NCBI GenBank assembly: GCA_937891785.1
Contig: CALAGN010000119.1
Coordinates: 1 to 56,246, forward strand
From: an uncultured Octadecabacter sp.
GTDB taxonomy: Bacteria > Pseudomonadota > Alphaproteobacteria > Rhodobacterales > Rhodobacteraceae
Reading direction: 5' to 3'
DNA length: 56,246 bases
Part shown: piece by piece, positions 44,097-52,722 of the stretch
How positions within the stretch are numbered: position 1 is the stretch's first letter
Layout of the letters: each line of letters opens with the position of its first letter
Notes under the pieces: generated by a model
What the model was told of the DNA's origin: nothing
The model's database searches: none
The model's input: only the letters and a program-made list of their open reading frames with translations
Translations under genes and position numbers: made by a program

Positions 44097-45335
44097 TTAG
44101 ATAACGCCTATCATTATGCCAGCCAATGCCGTGACCACCAATGTCAGCGCCAAGCCGCGATTTAGCACCAGCATCAACACGCCCGCCATTACGATCAGTC
44201 CCAACGCCACCAGATCAATGCTGGGCCACGCAGGCCATAATAGGCGCAGCGGGCCAAAACTGCGCGTGCTGACGTCGGCAAACAGCAAATGCATAGCGAA
44301 CCACAGCGACAGATTGGCAATCACGCCGACCACAGCGGCGGTAATGACAGACAGGGCACCAGCAACACGGGGTCGCCCCTCAAGCCAGTCGATCAATGGC
44401 GCGCTTGCGAATATCCAAATGAAGCATGGCACAAAGGTGACCCAAAGCGCTAGGGCGGCCGCTTGCATCGCCAACCAGACGCTGCCTTCACCAAGACCCG
44501 ATTGGAAGGCCACGAACTGCGTTACAAGGATCAGCGGCCCCGGCGTGGTTTCCGCCAGCCCCAGCGCGTCCATCATTTGCGCGGTGTCGATCCAGCCGAA
44601 ATCGACCACGACAACCTGCGTCATATAGGCAAGCACAGCGTAAGCTCCGCCAAATGTCACCACGGCCAATTGCGAGAAAAACAGCCAGATATCGGTCAGG
44701 AAGTCCGAGCCTTGGATCAGGGCAAGCGGCGCGACCCAGATCAGCCCGCCAATCACGATTACGCGCAGGGACATCCGCCAAGGCAAGGCCGTCGACGCAC
44801 CTGTGCCCGTTGTGCGGGTCGTCAGCGCGCCATAGGCAGCAGCCAGCGTGATGATCAGCGGAAACGGCAGGTTCAGCGCGAACAATCCAATGAATGACAG
44901 CGCAGCAACCGCCCAATCGGGCGGACCGCGCAGGGCTTTGCGCGCGATGCGCAGGATTGCTTGGATCACGATCACGACGACGGTGGCCTTGATGCCAAGG
45001 AACGCCGCCTGCACCAGCATCAAATCAGCATAGCTGGCATAGGCAAACGCCAGCGCAAATATCACTATTGCACCGGGGATGACGAACAACCCACCCGCCA
45101 ACAACCCGCCCGTAATGCCGCGCATTCGCCAGCCTGCGTAGGTCGCCAGCTGCATCGCTTCCGGCCCGGGCAGCAACATGCAAAACGACAATGCGCGCAG
45201 GAATTGAGGTTGGCTCAGCCACGGGCGCTCCTCGACCAGTTCCTTGTGCATCAGCGCAATCTGCGCCGCCGGTCCGCCAAACGATAGCAACCCGATGCGG
45301 CCAAACACGCGAAACATCTCGGCGTAACTGGTCAA
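44097..45335 (-). CDS. chrA: Chromate efflux transporter ChrA
   Basis: A two-domain CHR transporter of about 412 residues. Motifs GLLSFGGPAAQIALMHKE in the N-terminal half and TFGGAYAVLAYMTQ in the C-terminal half are the repeated CHR signatures, with about ten membrane helices. It exports chromate. The start is uncertain: a TTG at 45335 overlaps the stop of the upstream gene (TTGA), another TTG occurs at 45356 and the first ATG at 45317. Coupled translation favours 45335. Confidence 0.88.
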   Translation of the reverse strand: MTSYAEMFRVFGRIGLLSFGGPAAQIALMHKELVEERPWLSQPQFLRALSFCMLLPGPEAMQLATYAGWRMRGITGGLLAGGLFVIPGAIVIFALAFAYASYADLMLVQAAFLGIKATVVVIVIQAILRIARKALRGPPDWAVAALSFIGLFALNLPFPLIITLAAAYGALTTRTTGTGASTALPWRMSLRVIVIGGLIWVAPLALIQGSDFLTDIWLFFSQLAVVTFGGAYAVLAYMTQVVVVDFGWIDTAQMMDALGLAETTPGPLILVTQFVAFQSGLGEGSVWLAMQAAALALWVTFVPCFIWIFASAPLIDWLEGRPRVAGALSVITAAVVGVIANLSLWFAMHLLFADVSTRSFGPLRLLWPAWPSIDLVALGLIVMAGVLMLVLNRGLALTLVVTALAGIMIGVI

Positions 45336-46129
45336 AGCGGTGCACCAGCGGGCCAATCATGAGTTTCATCAAACCCGTCACGCGCCCAACGGTAAAGTGC
45401 GTCATAGATCGCCATTCCGGCCTCAAGCTGGTCCAGATCATCACGATTCATCCGCGACAGTCCCACAGACATCGCCAGCAACCCGGCCGCTTGTGGGCTT
45501 GCGGCGTGATCGTCGGTATCAGCAGCTCGCACGACCAGCGCGAGGCGGTCAAGTGCACGATGGGACAGCCCGAATTCAGCGATCATCGTGTCGAATGTGC
45601 AGAGAGTGCGGCGATGGGTAAACATGACCCCTTCAACATCAAACGGGGTCGCATTGAACTTTTGAGCGACCTCAACGACATCAGCTGGCGGCACGAACAA
45701 GAACTGCGCGCACGGATCGACAAAACGGCGGATCAGCCACGGGCAGGCGATCCGGTCAATCTTGGGACGGTGGCGCGTGACCCAAAGCGGCGCGGGGATG
45801 GCGGCGGCAGGCACACAGGGCAGGGCAGCATCACGCCACGCATTATTTCCGCCCTCTAACACCTGTGCATCCGCGCCATGCGCGCGTAGCCACGCCGCAA
45901 CACCATGCGACAGTTTCTTGCCTTTCTGGCAGATCACAACTGTGTCGCGGCCTGCAGTGCGTGCAAGCAGCGCATCCAAATCAGTATGGCGCCAGCGCCG
46001 CGCGGTTGGCACCAAAAACGGATCTTCGGCGTGATCGTCATCAATGCAAACATCCACCCGCACGGGGCAGGCGGGTGTGCCGATCAGACGCTTGAGGGTG
46101 GTAGCGATGATTTCGCTGAAGGCCGGCAT
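45332..46129 (-). CDS. Rhodanese-ChrB fusion chromate resistance protein
   Basis: A 265-residue protein. The N-terminal part (to about residue 110) resembles a rhodanese domain (TVVICQKGKKLSHGVAAWLR), with the active-loop cysteine in ICQKGKK. The C-terminal part is the ChrB domain (WVTRHRPKIDRIACPWLIRR, RRTLCTFDTMIAEFGL). ChrB proteins confer or regulate chromate resistance. The gene lies directly upstream of chrA with overlapping start and stop, so they form one operon. Confidence 0.85.
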   Translation of the reverse strand: MPAFSEIIATTLKRLIGTPACPVRVDVCIDDDHAEDPFLVPTARRWRHTDLDALLARTAGRDTVVICQKGKKLSHGVAAWLRAHGADAQVLEGGNNAWRDAALPCVPAAAIPAPLWVTRHRPKIDRIACPWLIRRFVDPCAQFLFVPPADVVEVAQKFNATPFDVEGVMFTHRRTLCTFDTMIAEFGLSHRALDRLALVVRAADTDDHAASPQAAGLLAMSVGLSRMNRDDLDQLEAGMAIYDALYRWARDGFDETHDWPAGAPL

Positions 46130-46234
46130 GGCGCATCCTTTCGGAAAGGGTCAGTGGATACATCGCTTTGGCCAAAGCCTTACGGGGTGGGCGCAAAACC
46201 CATACTGATGGCTGCGGCAAAGTGATGCTTCGCG

Positions 46235-46894
46235 TCAACCCAACACACGGCTGACCTCGCGCAGGATCTTGGCGCGGATCGCGCGGGGATAATCACGGTG
46301 GGTCAGGGCGGTGATCACGAACCCGTCGCGGGTTATCACGGCACGGTTGAAAAAGCCGGTGATCGCCAGACCCATACCCTCGATTGCTATGCCGTTGATC
46401 GTCACGCCCGCGCGTTCGGCCGTACTGCGCGCCGCGCGCACATCACCGCCGGCGTTGGGTGTGCCATCGCCCGACACATCAATCACGCGGCGTTTGCAAA
46501 CGGGGGCATCATCGAACTGTTGCAGGGAAAACATCACCGCATTGCCGATCGCCGTATCAGACTGCACAAAGGCGCGCGGCATGGTGCGCGCAAGGGTCGA
46601 CAGGTTGATCACATCGCCCTCGCCGCGAATGCGCGTCCATGGGATAGACACCTCGTGGCGACCCACACCAGACCACTGGATCACGGCAATTGCCACCTGT
46701 CCGCGGATCAATTCATCCATGATTTCAGGATCAATCAGCGCGTCCGCCATCCCGTCGGTCTGCAAGTGGTATTCGGCGACATCAATTGAATTGGATACAT
46801 CTATCGTCAGGATCAGCGCCGTATCACAGGCCTGCACCACAGGCGCGGCAAGCCCCAAGGCGAGTGTCACGATATGGCATAAACGAAAGTTCAT
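46235..46894 (-). CDS. DUF1194 protein, exported VWA-like domain
   Basis: A 219-residue protein with a signal peptide (LCHIVTLALGLAAPVVQA) and a von Willebrand A-like fold. The metal-site motif is DVSNS (DxSxS) near the mature N-terminus, with VIDVSGDGTPNAGG further on. The frame is open to 47167, but the ATG at 46894 gives the signal peptide and avoids overlap with the TSUP gene. Function is unknown; protein binding in the periplasm is likely. Confidence 0.82.
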   Translation of the reverse strand: MNFRLCHIVTLALGLAAPVVQACDTALILTIDVSNSIDVAEYHLQTDGMADALIDPEIMDELIRGQVAIAVIQWSGVGRHEVSIPWTRIRGEGDVINLSTLARTMPRAFVQSDTAIGNAVMFSLQQFDDAPVCKRRVIDVSGDGTPNAGGDVRAARSTAERAGVTINGIAIEGMGLAITGFFNRAVITRDGFVITALTHRDYPRAIRAKILREVSRVLG

Positions 46895-46905
46895 CTTGGT
46901 TAAGT

Positions 46906-47652
46906 CTAACCGATCAGTCGCCAAAAGAATACCGTGCTCATGCTGAACCCGACCACGGCAATCAGGGCGCGCACCGCAGATTTCGGCAAGGCCCGCGCCA
47001 GCGGAGCACCGGCATAACCGCCTAGGATCGCGGCAGCCATCATCGGGAGTGCCATGCTCCACGCGACCAGCCCGCCAATGGCAAAGACCACCACAGAGAT
47101 TGCCGATAAGGCAAAGGACAACCCGTTCTTGAGGCCGTTCATGGTGTGGATATCCACCATCCCCCAAACCGCGAATAGCGCCAGCAACACGATCCCCAAG
47201 CCGCCATTAAAATAGCCGCCGTAGATGCTGACCAGTAGTAAACCCACGGTGCCATAAGGTGTGACCGCGCGGCTTTTGCTGGCGGCCCATGTGCGGATCC
47301 GGTCGCCAAACAGGAACGCCAGCGTCGCGGCCAGCAACAAGAATGGCACAACGATAGAGAACGCCTTGTTTGAGGACACCAACAGCAGGAGCGAGCCGAT
47401 CAGCCCGCCAATCAAGGTGATGATGATCAGGCGCGCCATCTGCTTGCGATCGAATTTGGACAGTTCTTCGCGAAAGCCCAATGCCCCGCCCAAGTATCCT
47501 GGAAACACCGCAACCGCACTTGTGGCGTTGGCCATGACGGGCGGAACGCCGATCAACACCAGTGCTGGAAACGTCAAAAATGTGCCGCCGCCTGCGATGG
47601 TATTCAGAACGCCCGCGCCGAACGCGGCGATAAGTATAAGCAAGATGTCCAT
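46906..47652 (-). CDS. TSUP family (TauE/SafE) permease
   Basis: A 248-residue membrane protein with about eight helices and the family N-terminal motif AGVLNTIAGGGTFLTFPAL. TSUP permeases move sulfur-containing or C2 organic anions such as sulfite, sulfoacetate or taurine products. The substrate cannot be read here. It lies 11 bases upstream of the DUF1194 gene on the same strand. Confidence 0.9.
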   Translation of the reverse strand: MDILLILIAAFGAGVLNTIAGGGTFLTFPALVLIGVPPVMANATSAVAVFPGYLGGALGFREELSKFDRKQMARLIIITLIGGLIGSLLLLVSSNKAFSIVVPFLLLAATLAFLFGDRIRTWAASKSRAVTPYGTVGLLLVSIYGGYFNGGLGIVLLALFAVWGMVDIHTMNGLKNGLSFALSAISVVVFAIGGLVAWSMALPMMAAAILGGYAGAPLARALPKSAVRALIAVVGFSMSTVFFWRLIG

Positions 47653-47743
47653 CGGGGCCTCGCCTTATTGCAATGGCGCAGGCTTAGACAGCGATGCCGA
47701 CAATTGCAAACGGGCGAGGCCGTGTGACCCCGCCCGCGTAGGA

Positions 47744-48514
47744 TTAGCCCGCCGCGCGGACCATCACAAAGCCACCGGTTTCACCTTCTAATGGCCCGTG
47801 CTCGTCGGATGTTGGTTTGACAATAGCTTCCATCAGCGTGTCGACGGACGTCCAGTAAGGAATATACCATTCCTGATCGACTTCGAGGATCAAGACCCGA
47901 TCTTGTGCAGCATCGTAAGCGCCGATTAGCGAAATATGAGGGCCGTCCCAGTCGCCTGTCACAACCCCTTGGTTGAAATAGACCATGATTGCATCATCGG
48001 CACTTGCCTCGTTTTCAACTAGCATTTCTATCATCTGCGCACGGGAAACGTCCGTCGCGGCTGTGGGGTGAAACACAGTGACGTCGCGGCCAAGCTCGAC
48101 CGCGCCAAGGGCGGCAGTCGTGAAATCCACAAGCTGCTGGAACGTCACGCCATCGCCGCCTTCGGCTGACAGGGCTGCCCACTGCGCATTCCCCGTGAGT
48201 TCTAGCAGGTCGGTCTGGGACATGATCGTTTCCGAGGCCCATTCCGGTTGCCCCATGATCCCGTTGATCACTGCCGTGACGGTGGCGATGGAACAAGCCG
48301 ACGTGGTGAACTGTGGCTTGGTGAAGGGCGCATAGGCCCAATAATCGGGCGCGAAGGCGGCGCGCAGATAGGCGGCGTCAGAAGTGATTGCCACGGCATT
48401 CGGGCCAAGCTTGGCATAATCATCGGTCTCTTGGGCAACGACGGGGATTGCAGTGGCCGCCACAATGGCTGTGGCCGCCCAGAGGGAGGTCAGGAAAGGG
48501 GGTGATGTACGCAT
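47744..48514 (-). CDS. Exported phytochelatin-synthase-like cysteine peptidase
   Basis: A 256-residue protein with a signal peptide ending near VVAQ. The mature part matches the phytochelatin synthase fold: nucleophile C74 in TTSACSIATVTAVIN, H193 in GPHISLIGAYD, and E211 or D213 in LILEVD. By spacing from the histidine (18 residues in the plant enzyme), E211 sits where the catalytic Asp is expected. Bacterial members usually cleave glutathione to gamma-glutamylcysteine and do not build long phytochelatins. ATG 48514 has GGAG 6 bases upstream. Its neighbour chromate genes suggest metal stress, but no direct link is shown. Confidence 0.75.
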   Translation of the reverse strand: MRTSPPFLTSLWAATAIVAATAIPVVAQETDDYAKLGPNAVAITSDAAYLRAAFAPDYWAYAPFTKPQFTTSACSIATVTAVINGIMGQPEWASETIMSQTDLLELTGNAQWAALSAEGGDGVTFQQLVDFTTAALGAVELGRDVTVFHPTAATDVSRAQMIEMLVENEASADDAIMVYFNQGVVTGDWDGPHISLIGAYDAAQDRVLILEVDQEWYIPYWTSVDTLMEAIVKPTSDEHGPLEGETGGFVMVRAAG

Positions 48515-48837
48515 GATGCGCTCCACTAAAGGTTGAAAGAGGTGGAGGTTAGCGCCGTTTCGCGGGCATTGAATAGAGCTAAAATGCGCATGCCGGACGA
48601 AAGATGGAGGGTGAGGGTCAGCCGCGCTTCACAAAAGGTGCCACGCAACCGTGCTCTAAGTGTTGGGCGGGGCATACCCCGCCGCCTGTGGCGGAGAGAA
48701 ATCATCAAAGTCAGTAAAGTGCAGGCTTTCGTGCGGTTGTCTTCAAACGCAGCCCTCTGACGGAACAGTTGGCGCAGCCAAATGTGGAGTCAGCCATCGT
48801 CATGCGCGACGGGTCAAGATTATCTAAGAAATGTAAG
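48515..48837. other. Non-coding stretch between the peptidase gene and ssrA
   Basis: No supported gene. It contains two alternative hairpins: GGCGGGG-CATA-CCCCGCC (48666-48683) and CCGCC-TGT-GGCGG (48682-48694), which resemble the GC-rich arms of the dispersed repeats. Short open frames in it have rare starts and no family likeness. Confidence 0.5.
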
Positions 48838-49145
48838 TGCAGGCTTCTGTTGCCAGGTGCCTGCGAACCCCGCCAAACGCCGCTAAGCGAGAGGACTTAG
48901 TTTTTCAATAGTTCCGACTGCTTACGCAGCCATCGCCATTGGAGCTCTGTTGTCATTTGCAACTAGCTTTTATGTACCGATAACGGTGGTAACTCACCGA
49001 AACAAAGCAAACACCTTTAGACGTTTGTCGATCCTATTTCGCCCCCAAAGTCCCCAAATGAGGGATGATGGTGGAGGCGCAGGGTACCGCCCCCTGGTCC
49101 AATCCGGTTATTACGTGCGCGTTTATGTTTATAGTCCCGAGGGAC
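48838..49145 (-). ncRNA. ssrA: Circularly permuted two-piece tmRNA (alpha-tmRNA)
   Basis: Read on the minus strand, the acceptor piece ends with the T-arm CAGGG-GGCGGTA-CCCTG and CGCCTCCACCA (CCA at 49069-49071). About 22 bases of spacer follow, and the coding piece starts at 49046 with GGGGGCGAAATAGGATCGAC. GGGGGCG pairs with CGCCTCC to form the tRNA-like acceptor stem, although the two are in reversed order in the gene. The tag frame runs from GCA 48960 to TAA 48922 and encodes ANDNRAPMAMAA, whose AA end fits ClpXP tags. A hairpin GCAGGC/GCCTGC (48839-48864) closes the 3' end. Both outer ends are approximate. Confidence 0.93.
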
Positions 49146-49151
49146 ACCATA

Positions 49152-49180
49152 AATGTAGGCGAGCGGGGCCATAACTTCAA
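49152..49180 (-). promoter_or_regulatory. Sigma-70-type promoter of ssrA
   Basis: On the minus strand TTGAAG (49180-49175) and TACATT (49157-49152) are separated by exactly 17 bases. The predicted start is near 49145, just ahead of the tmRNA acceptor piece. Confidence 0.65.
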
Positions 49181-49285
49181 TGGGTTTCATCACCATCGCC
49201 CATAAATGCGACATGATTTGGCAGGTGCGTTGTATCGGGACTAAGCTAAGTGCATTTACGACACAGCTATTGACCGGAGCATATT

Positions 49286-49665
49286 ATGAAGACCGTTACT
49301 GCCATACGGGCCCCGCTTTTTATTACAGTGGTGTCCGCCAACGCCGCAATCGCCCAAGGCGTCAGCGCCGAGGAGATTGCCGACGCTGCGATTTGCTCAA
49401 CAGCCGCTAATGGAAAGGCACGGGTTGTTTGCGAATCTCCTCCGGTCGTAACCGATGGCTCGGTCTGGGGCAGTGCCCCTACATAGGCGACAGCGATATC
49501 TGCACGGCGGCCCTGCATGGTTGTGCCGTGGCCCGCGAAGGCGGCACGGTGCATGTGATCCGCATTCAAGGGAGGAAAACTTGCACGGCCAGCAGCACCA
49601 ACATGCTCCAAGCCCGTGCATGGGGCAGCTACAGCTCTTCTATCGTGTTTGATCGCAACCAGTAG
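49286..49665 (+). pseudogene. Exported LCCL-domain protein gene with a frameshift
   Basis: The gene starts at ATG 49286 with a signal peptide (ending AAIAQ) and runs in frame to VWGSAP; the LCCL domain then continues in another frame as YIGDSDICTAALHG, EGGTVHVIRI and ARAWGSYSSSIVFD, to the stop at 49665. The shift is at the CCCC run 49476-49479. One more C would restore a single frame. LCCL domains are extracellular and rich in conserved Cys/Trp/Gly. It could be a true mutation, phase variation or a sequencing error. Confidence 0.72.
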
Positions 49666-49684
49666 CGCCTAAAGCCAGTAGCGC

Positions 49685-50035
49685 CTAAGAATTGGCGGCG
49701 ATGAGCCAGGCTGCCATCGTCGCCTCGATCCCGAAATAGACCAGCGCCTTGGTGCGCGGTGGATTATCCAGCGCCAGCGAGGTAGCGCGGCCAAGCGACG
49801 CGCCCGCATATGCCGCGCCCATCATCAGGTAAGCAGCGGGCGTGCCGATGATCAGGCAGCCCACACCCAAAGCCACAAACAACGCCCCGACCGAGGCGCG
49901 CACTTCACTTATGCCCATCTCGCTTTCGCCCTGTTTCAGGTCGAGCACGGACATGGTGTAACGTGGTGCTAGCCATCCGAAAGCGCCAAAGACGACAGAG
50001 GCGAGGGCGAGGAGAATGTTGATGATGTCTATCAT
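49685..50035 (-). CDS. DUF4345 family small membrane protein
   Basis: A 116-residue protein with four hydrophobic helices and the segment EVRASVGALFVALGVG typical of the DUF4345 group. Its function is unknown. It is transcribed away from the antiporter gene and is alone in its transcription unit. Confidence 0.72.
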   Translation of the reverse strand: MIDIINILLALASVVFGAFGWLAPRYTMSVLDLKQGESEMGISEVRASVGALFVALGVGCLIIGTPAAYLMMGAAYAGASLGRATSLALDNPPRTKALVYFGIEATMAAWLIAANS

Positions 50036-50197
50036 TTAAAGAGATCTAGCAGGCTTGCAGCAGGGTGCAAGTCACCGCGACTCTCCACTTGGTATTCTAC
50101 GGCCGAAATGGGCGATCCAAGGTGTGAAATATGTTTTCCACCACGTTGTGATCCGCCGCGCCGCGCATATATAGACCTTGTCACAAAGGAGCGCATT

Positions 50198-51130
50198 GTG
50201 GACTTCGTTTATATCATCGGTGGTCTTATCGGTCTGATTATTGGCGGCGAATACCTTGTGAGAGGAGCCGTCGCGCTTGCCCAGAATTTGCGGATTTCGC
50301 CGATGGTTATCGGGCTGACGCTGGTTGGGTTCGGTACATCGATCCCCGAATTGGTTACAAGCGTTCAGGCAGCAATGATCGGCGCGCCGGGAATTGCCGT
50401 GGGCAACGTGGTCGGCAGCAACATTGCCAATATCCTGCTCATTCTGGGCTGTGCCGCGCTTATCATGCCGTTGACCGTGCCGCGACGGGCGTTTGGGCGT
50501 GACGGCACGGTCTTGATCGCTGCAACAGGGCTGTGTCTTGGGGTTGTTTTGTTCGGGGCGTTCGGACGCCTGATCGGGGCGGGACTCCTCGCTTTTCTGC
50601 TGGGCTATCTGATCATGGCGATCCGTAGCGGTGATGCCGTAGCCGAGACGGACCTGCCACGTGTTGCGACCGCCCCGCTTTGGCCGATGCTGGCGATGAT
50701 TGCGGGCGGCCTTGTCGTGACGGTTTTCGCCGCGAAATTCCTTGTGCAAGGCGCCGTCGCGGTTGCTGCAGATCTGGGTGTTTCGGAAACGGTGATCGGG
50801 CTGACCATCGTCGCGATCGGCACGTCGATGCCGGAACTGGTGACATCGGTCGTCGCGGCCCGTCGCGGACAAGTCGATGTGGCGCTTGGCAACATAATCG
50901 GCTCTAATATATTCAATGTACTTGGTATTCTTGGTGCAACGGCGATGATCAGCCCGTTTGCTGTGCCGTCACAAATTGTAGCATTCGACATTTGGGTCAT
51001 GGTCGCGGCAACGGTTGCGTTATGCACGGTCGCGGTGACAGGCTGGCGCATCACACGCGGTGAAGGTGGCGCACTTATGATCAGCTACGTGGGTTATCTG
51101 TCCTATCTGGTCTGGATGGCAAGCACCTGA
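50198..51130 (+). CDS. Calcium/sodium antiporter (CaCA family, YrbG-like)
   Basis: A 310-residue exchanger with about ten membrane helices. The two inverted alpha-repeats are clear: GFGTSIPELVTSVQAA and AIGTSMPELVTSVVAA, each followed by a GNxxGSNI motif (GNVVGSNIAN, GNIIGSNIFN). The frame is open to 50108, but GTG 50198 with AAAGGAG 6 bases upstream gives the family start. It should export Ca2+ against Na+ or H+. Confidence 0.92.
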   Translation: MDFVYIIGGLIGLIIGGEYLVRGAVALAQNLRISPMVIGLTLVGFGTSIPELVTSVQAAMIGAPGIAVGNVVGSNIANILLILGCAALIMPLTVPRRAFGRDGTVLIAATGLCLGVVLFGAFGRLIGAGLLAFLLGYLIMAIRSGDAVAETDLPRVATAPLWPMLAMIAGGLVVTVFAAKFLVQGAVAVAADLGVSETVIGLTIVAIGTSMPELVTSVVAARRGQVDVALGNIIGSNIFNVLGILGATAMISPFAVPSQIVAFDIWVMVAATVALCTVAVTGWRITRGEGGALMISYVGYLSYLVWMAST

Positions 51131-51136
51131 GCGAGC

Positions 51137-51871
51137 CTATTTCGTCTTCCCAGCCCGTGCCTCAAACACGCTTTGTGCCAACATCTGCGTCTCGGCCTCT
51201 AATGCAGTCAGAGCCGCAGCAGTCGCCGCACCGTCCTGCGCTTCAACCGCATCCGCAATATCAGTGTGCAGAGCCACGATCCGCTCGCGTGAACGGGCCG
51301 TGAATGTGATCATGTTCATCAGTGGTTGCATCGCCTCGACCGCGCCAGCCAATTGATACGACAGCACCGGATTGCCCGCGCCATCGACCAGCGCGCGGTG
51401 AAAGGCAACGTCGGAGGCGCAAAACGCCTCGTCGGTCAGGCCCGGTTGCGATTGGCGGAAACATTCGGCGCGCATGGTGGCCAGATGGTCGGGCGTGCGG
51501 CGCTGTGCGGACAGGGGCGCGCAAGCGCGTTCCAGTGCGTAACGCGCCTCGCAAGCGGTGGCGAAACTGACGTCGTTCATACTGAGCAGCAGCGTCGAGG
51601 TGGTGATTTGCTGGGCGTAGGCATCCTCAAACCGCAAGCGATTGACGAATGCACCGCCCGTGGCCCCGCGCTGCGTGCGGATCAAACTTTGAGCCGCCAG
51701 TCGTTTTAACGCCTCGCGCACAGTGGGGCGGGAGACGGCGAATTGTTCGGCCAATTCCGCCTCGGACGGGAGTCGCTCATCGACGGGCAGCGCGCCCGAC
51801 ATAATCGCATCGTGGATCGCTTTGGCGATCTGGGCCGAGAGGTCGGCGGGGCTGTTGGGATCAATTTTCAT
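51137..51871 (-). CDS. GntR-family regulator (FadR/FCD type)
   Basis: A 244-residue regulator with an N-terminal winged helix (LPSEAELAEQFAVSRPTVRE, about residues 39-58) and a C-terminal all-helical FCD ligand domain. Such proteins bind carboxylic acid ligands, often with a metal. The start codon is immediately followed upstream by a perfect inverted repeat (51873-51896), a probable autoregulatory operator. The DUF2182-DUF1326 genes are divergent and may also be controlled from it. Confidence 0.88.
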   Translation of the reverse strand: MKIDPNSPADLSAQIAKAIHDAIMSGALPVDERLPSEAELAEQFAVSRPTVREALKRLAAQSLIRTQRGATGGAFVNRLRFEDAYAQQITTSTLLLSMNDVSFATACEARYALERACAPLSAQRRTPDHLATMRAECFRQSQPGLTDEAFCASDVAFHRALVDGAGNPVLSYQLAGAVEAMQPLMNMITFTARSRERIVALHTDIADAVEAQDGAATAAALTALEAETQMLAQSVFEARAGKTK

Positions 51872-51872
51872 T

Positions 51873-51896
51873 TGTCAGACATTTAAAAGTCTGACA
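51873..51896. promoter_or_regulatory. Inverted repeat operator between gntR and DUF2182
   Basis: TGTCAGAC (51873-51880), an 8-base AT spacer, and GTCTGACA (51889-51896). The repeat is perfect and abuts the regulator's start codon, a typical site for a dimeric GntR protein. Confidence 0.75.
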
Positions 51897-51953
51897 TTTA
51901 AAAAGCAAGAGTTGAGTCGCACCGACTGTCGGATCAACTGATGGGGAGAACAG

Positions 51954-52706
51954 ATGTTTGCACGCTGGTTCAGAACAATGGCCGCCCCGCATTGGTTGGG
52001 GCTGTTCGGGCTTGTTGTGGTCGGATGGGTCGCGTTGTATCTGATGGCGATCCCTGCCGACCTGCGCAGCCTGTCGCGCATTTACGGCGCCGAGTTCTGG
52101 GCCGAGTTGTGCCGCGTCACACCCGACGGCGCGGGAGCGGCGAAACTTTGGGCGATGTGGGCGCTGATGTCGGCGGCGATGATGCTGCCAACGGCGCTGC
52201 CCGCCTTGGCAACCTATGACGACCTGCCCACAACAAAGGCCGATTTTGCGGCCCTTACGGGCGGATACCTTGCGATCTGGCTGGGCTTTTCCGCCGTGGC
52301 GGCGCTGGCACAGTTAGGGCTATGGCAAATGGGGCTGGTTGATCAAACCGGCCTAAGCCTTAGCCGCATCCTGTCGGGCGCGCTGCTGATTGGGGCAGGG
52401 GCATACCAATTTACTGCCCTGAAAAACGCCTGTGTCAGCAAGTGCCGCGCGCCGTTGGCGTTCTTCATGGATCACTGGAGCGATGGGCCATGGCGGCTTG
52501 GCCTCCGTCTGGGGGCGGTCTGCCTTGGATGTTGCTGGGCATTGATGGCTCTGGCCTTTGTCGGTGGCGTGATGAGCCTTGCTTTCATGGGGTTGGCGAC
52601 CCTGCTGATGGTATTTGAAAAACTACCCGCTTTGGGGGGGCGCCTGACGCGCCCCCTTGGATTTGGCCTGGTCGGCGCTGGTGCGCTGGTGCTTGCTGGC
52701 CTTTAA
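51954..52706 (+). CDS. DUF2182 metal-binding membrane protein
   Basis: A 250-residue membrane protein with about six helices. Conserved DUF2182 segments are WALMSAAMMLPTALPAL, KNACVSKCRAPLAF and GAVCLGCCWALMAL, which carry methionines and cysteines suited to metal binding. Annotated as a putative metal-binding integral membrane protein; the metal is unproven. It is followed after 16 bases by DUF1326, its usual partner. Confidence 0.85.
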   Translation: MFARWFRTMAAPHWLGLFGLVVVGWVALYLMAIPADLRSLSRIYGAEFWAELCRVTPDGAGAAKLWAMWALMSAAMMLPTALPALATYDDLPTTKADFAALTGGYLAIWLGFSAVAALAQLGLWQMGLVDQTGLSLSRILSGALLIGAGAYQFTALKNACVSKCRAPLAFFMDHWSDGPWRLGLRLGAVCLGCCWALMALAFVGGVMSLAFMGLATLLMVFEKLPALGGRLTRPLGFGLVGAGALVLAGL

Positions 52707-52722
52707 CACGAGGAGAGAGATC

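Noticed and set aside
48533-48760. 75-codon frame between the peptidase gene and ssrA
   Set aside because: Starts at TTG, spans GC hairpins, and shows no conserved pattern.
48950-49214. Short open frames on both strands over ssrA
   Set aside because: The region is explained by the tmRNA acceptor and coding pieces; these frames are chance.
51137-51871. GntR protein as the specific dmdA regulator
   Set aside because: It is separated from dmdA by two other genes and I cannot read its ligand, so the name DmdR is not applied.
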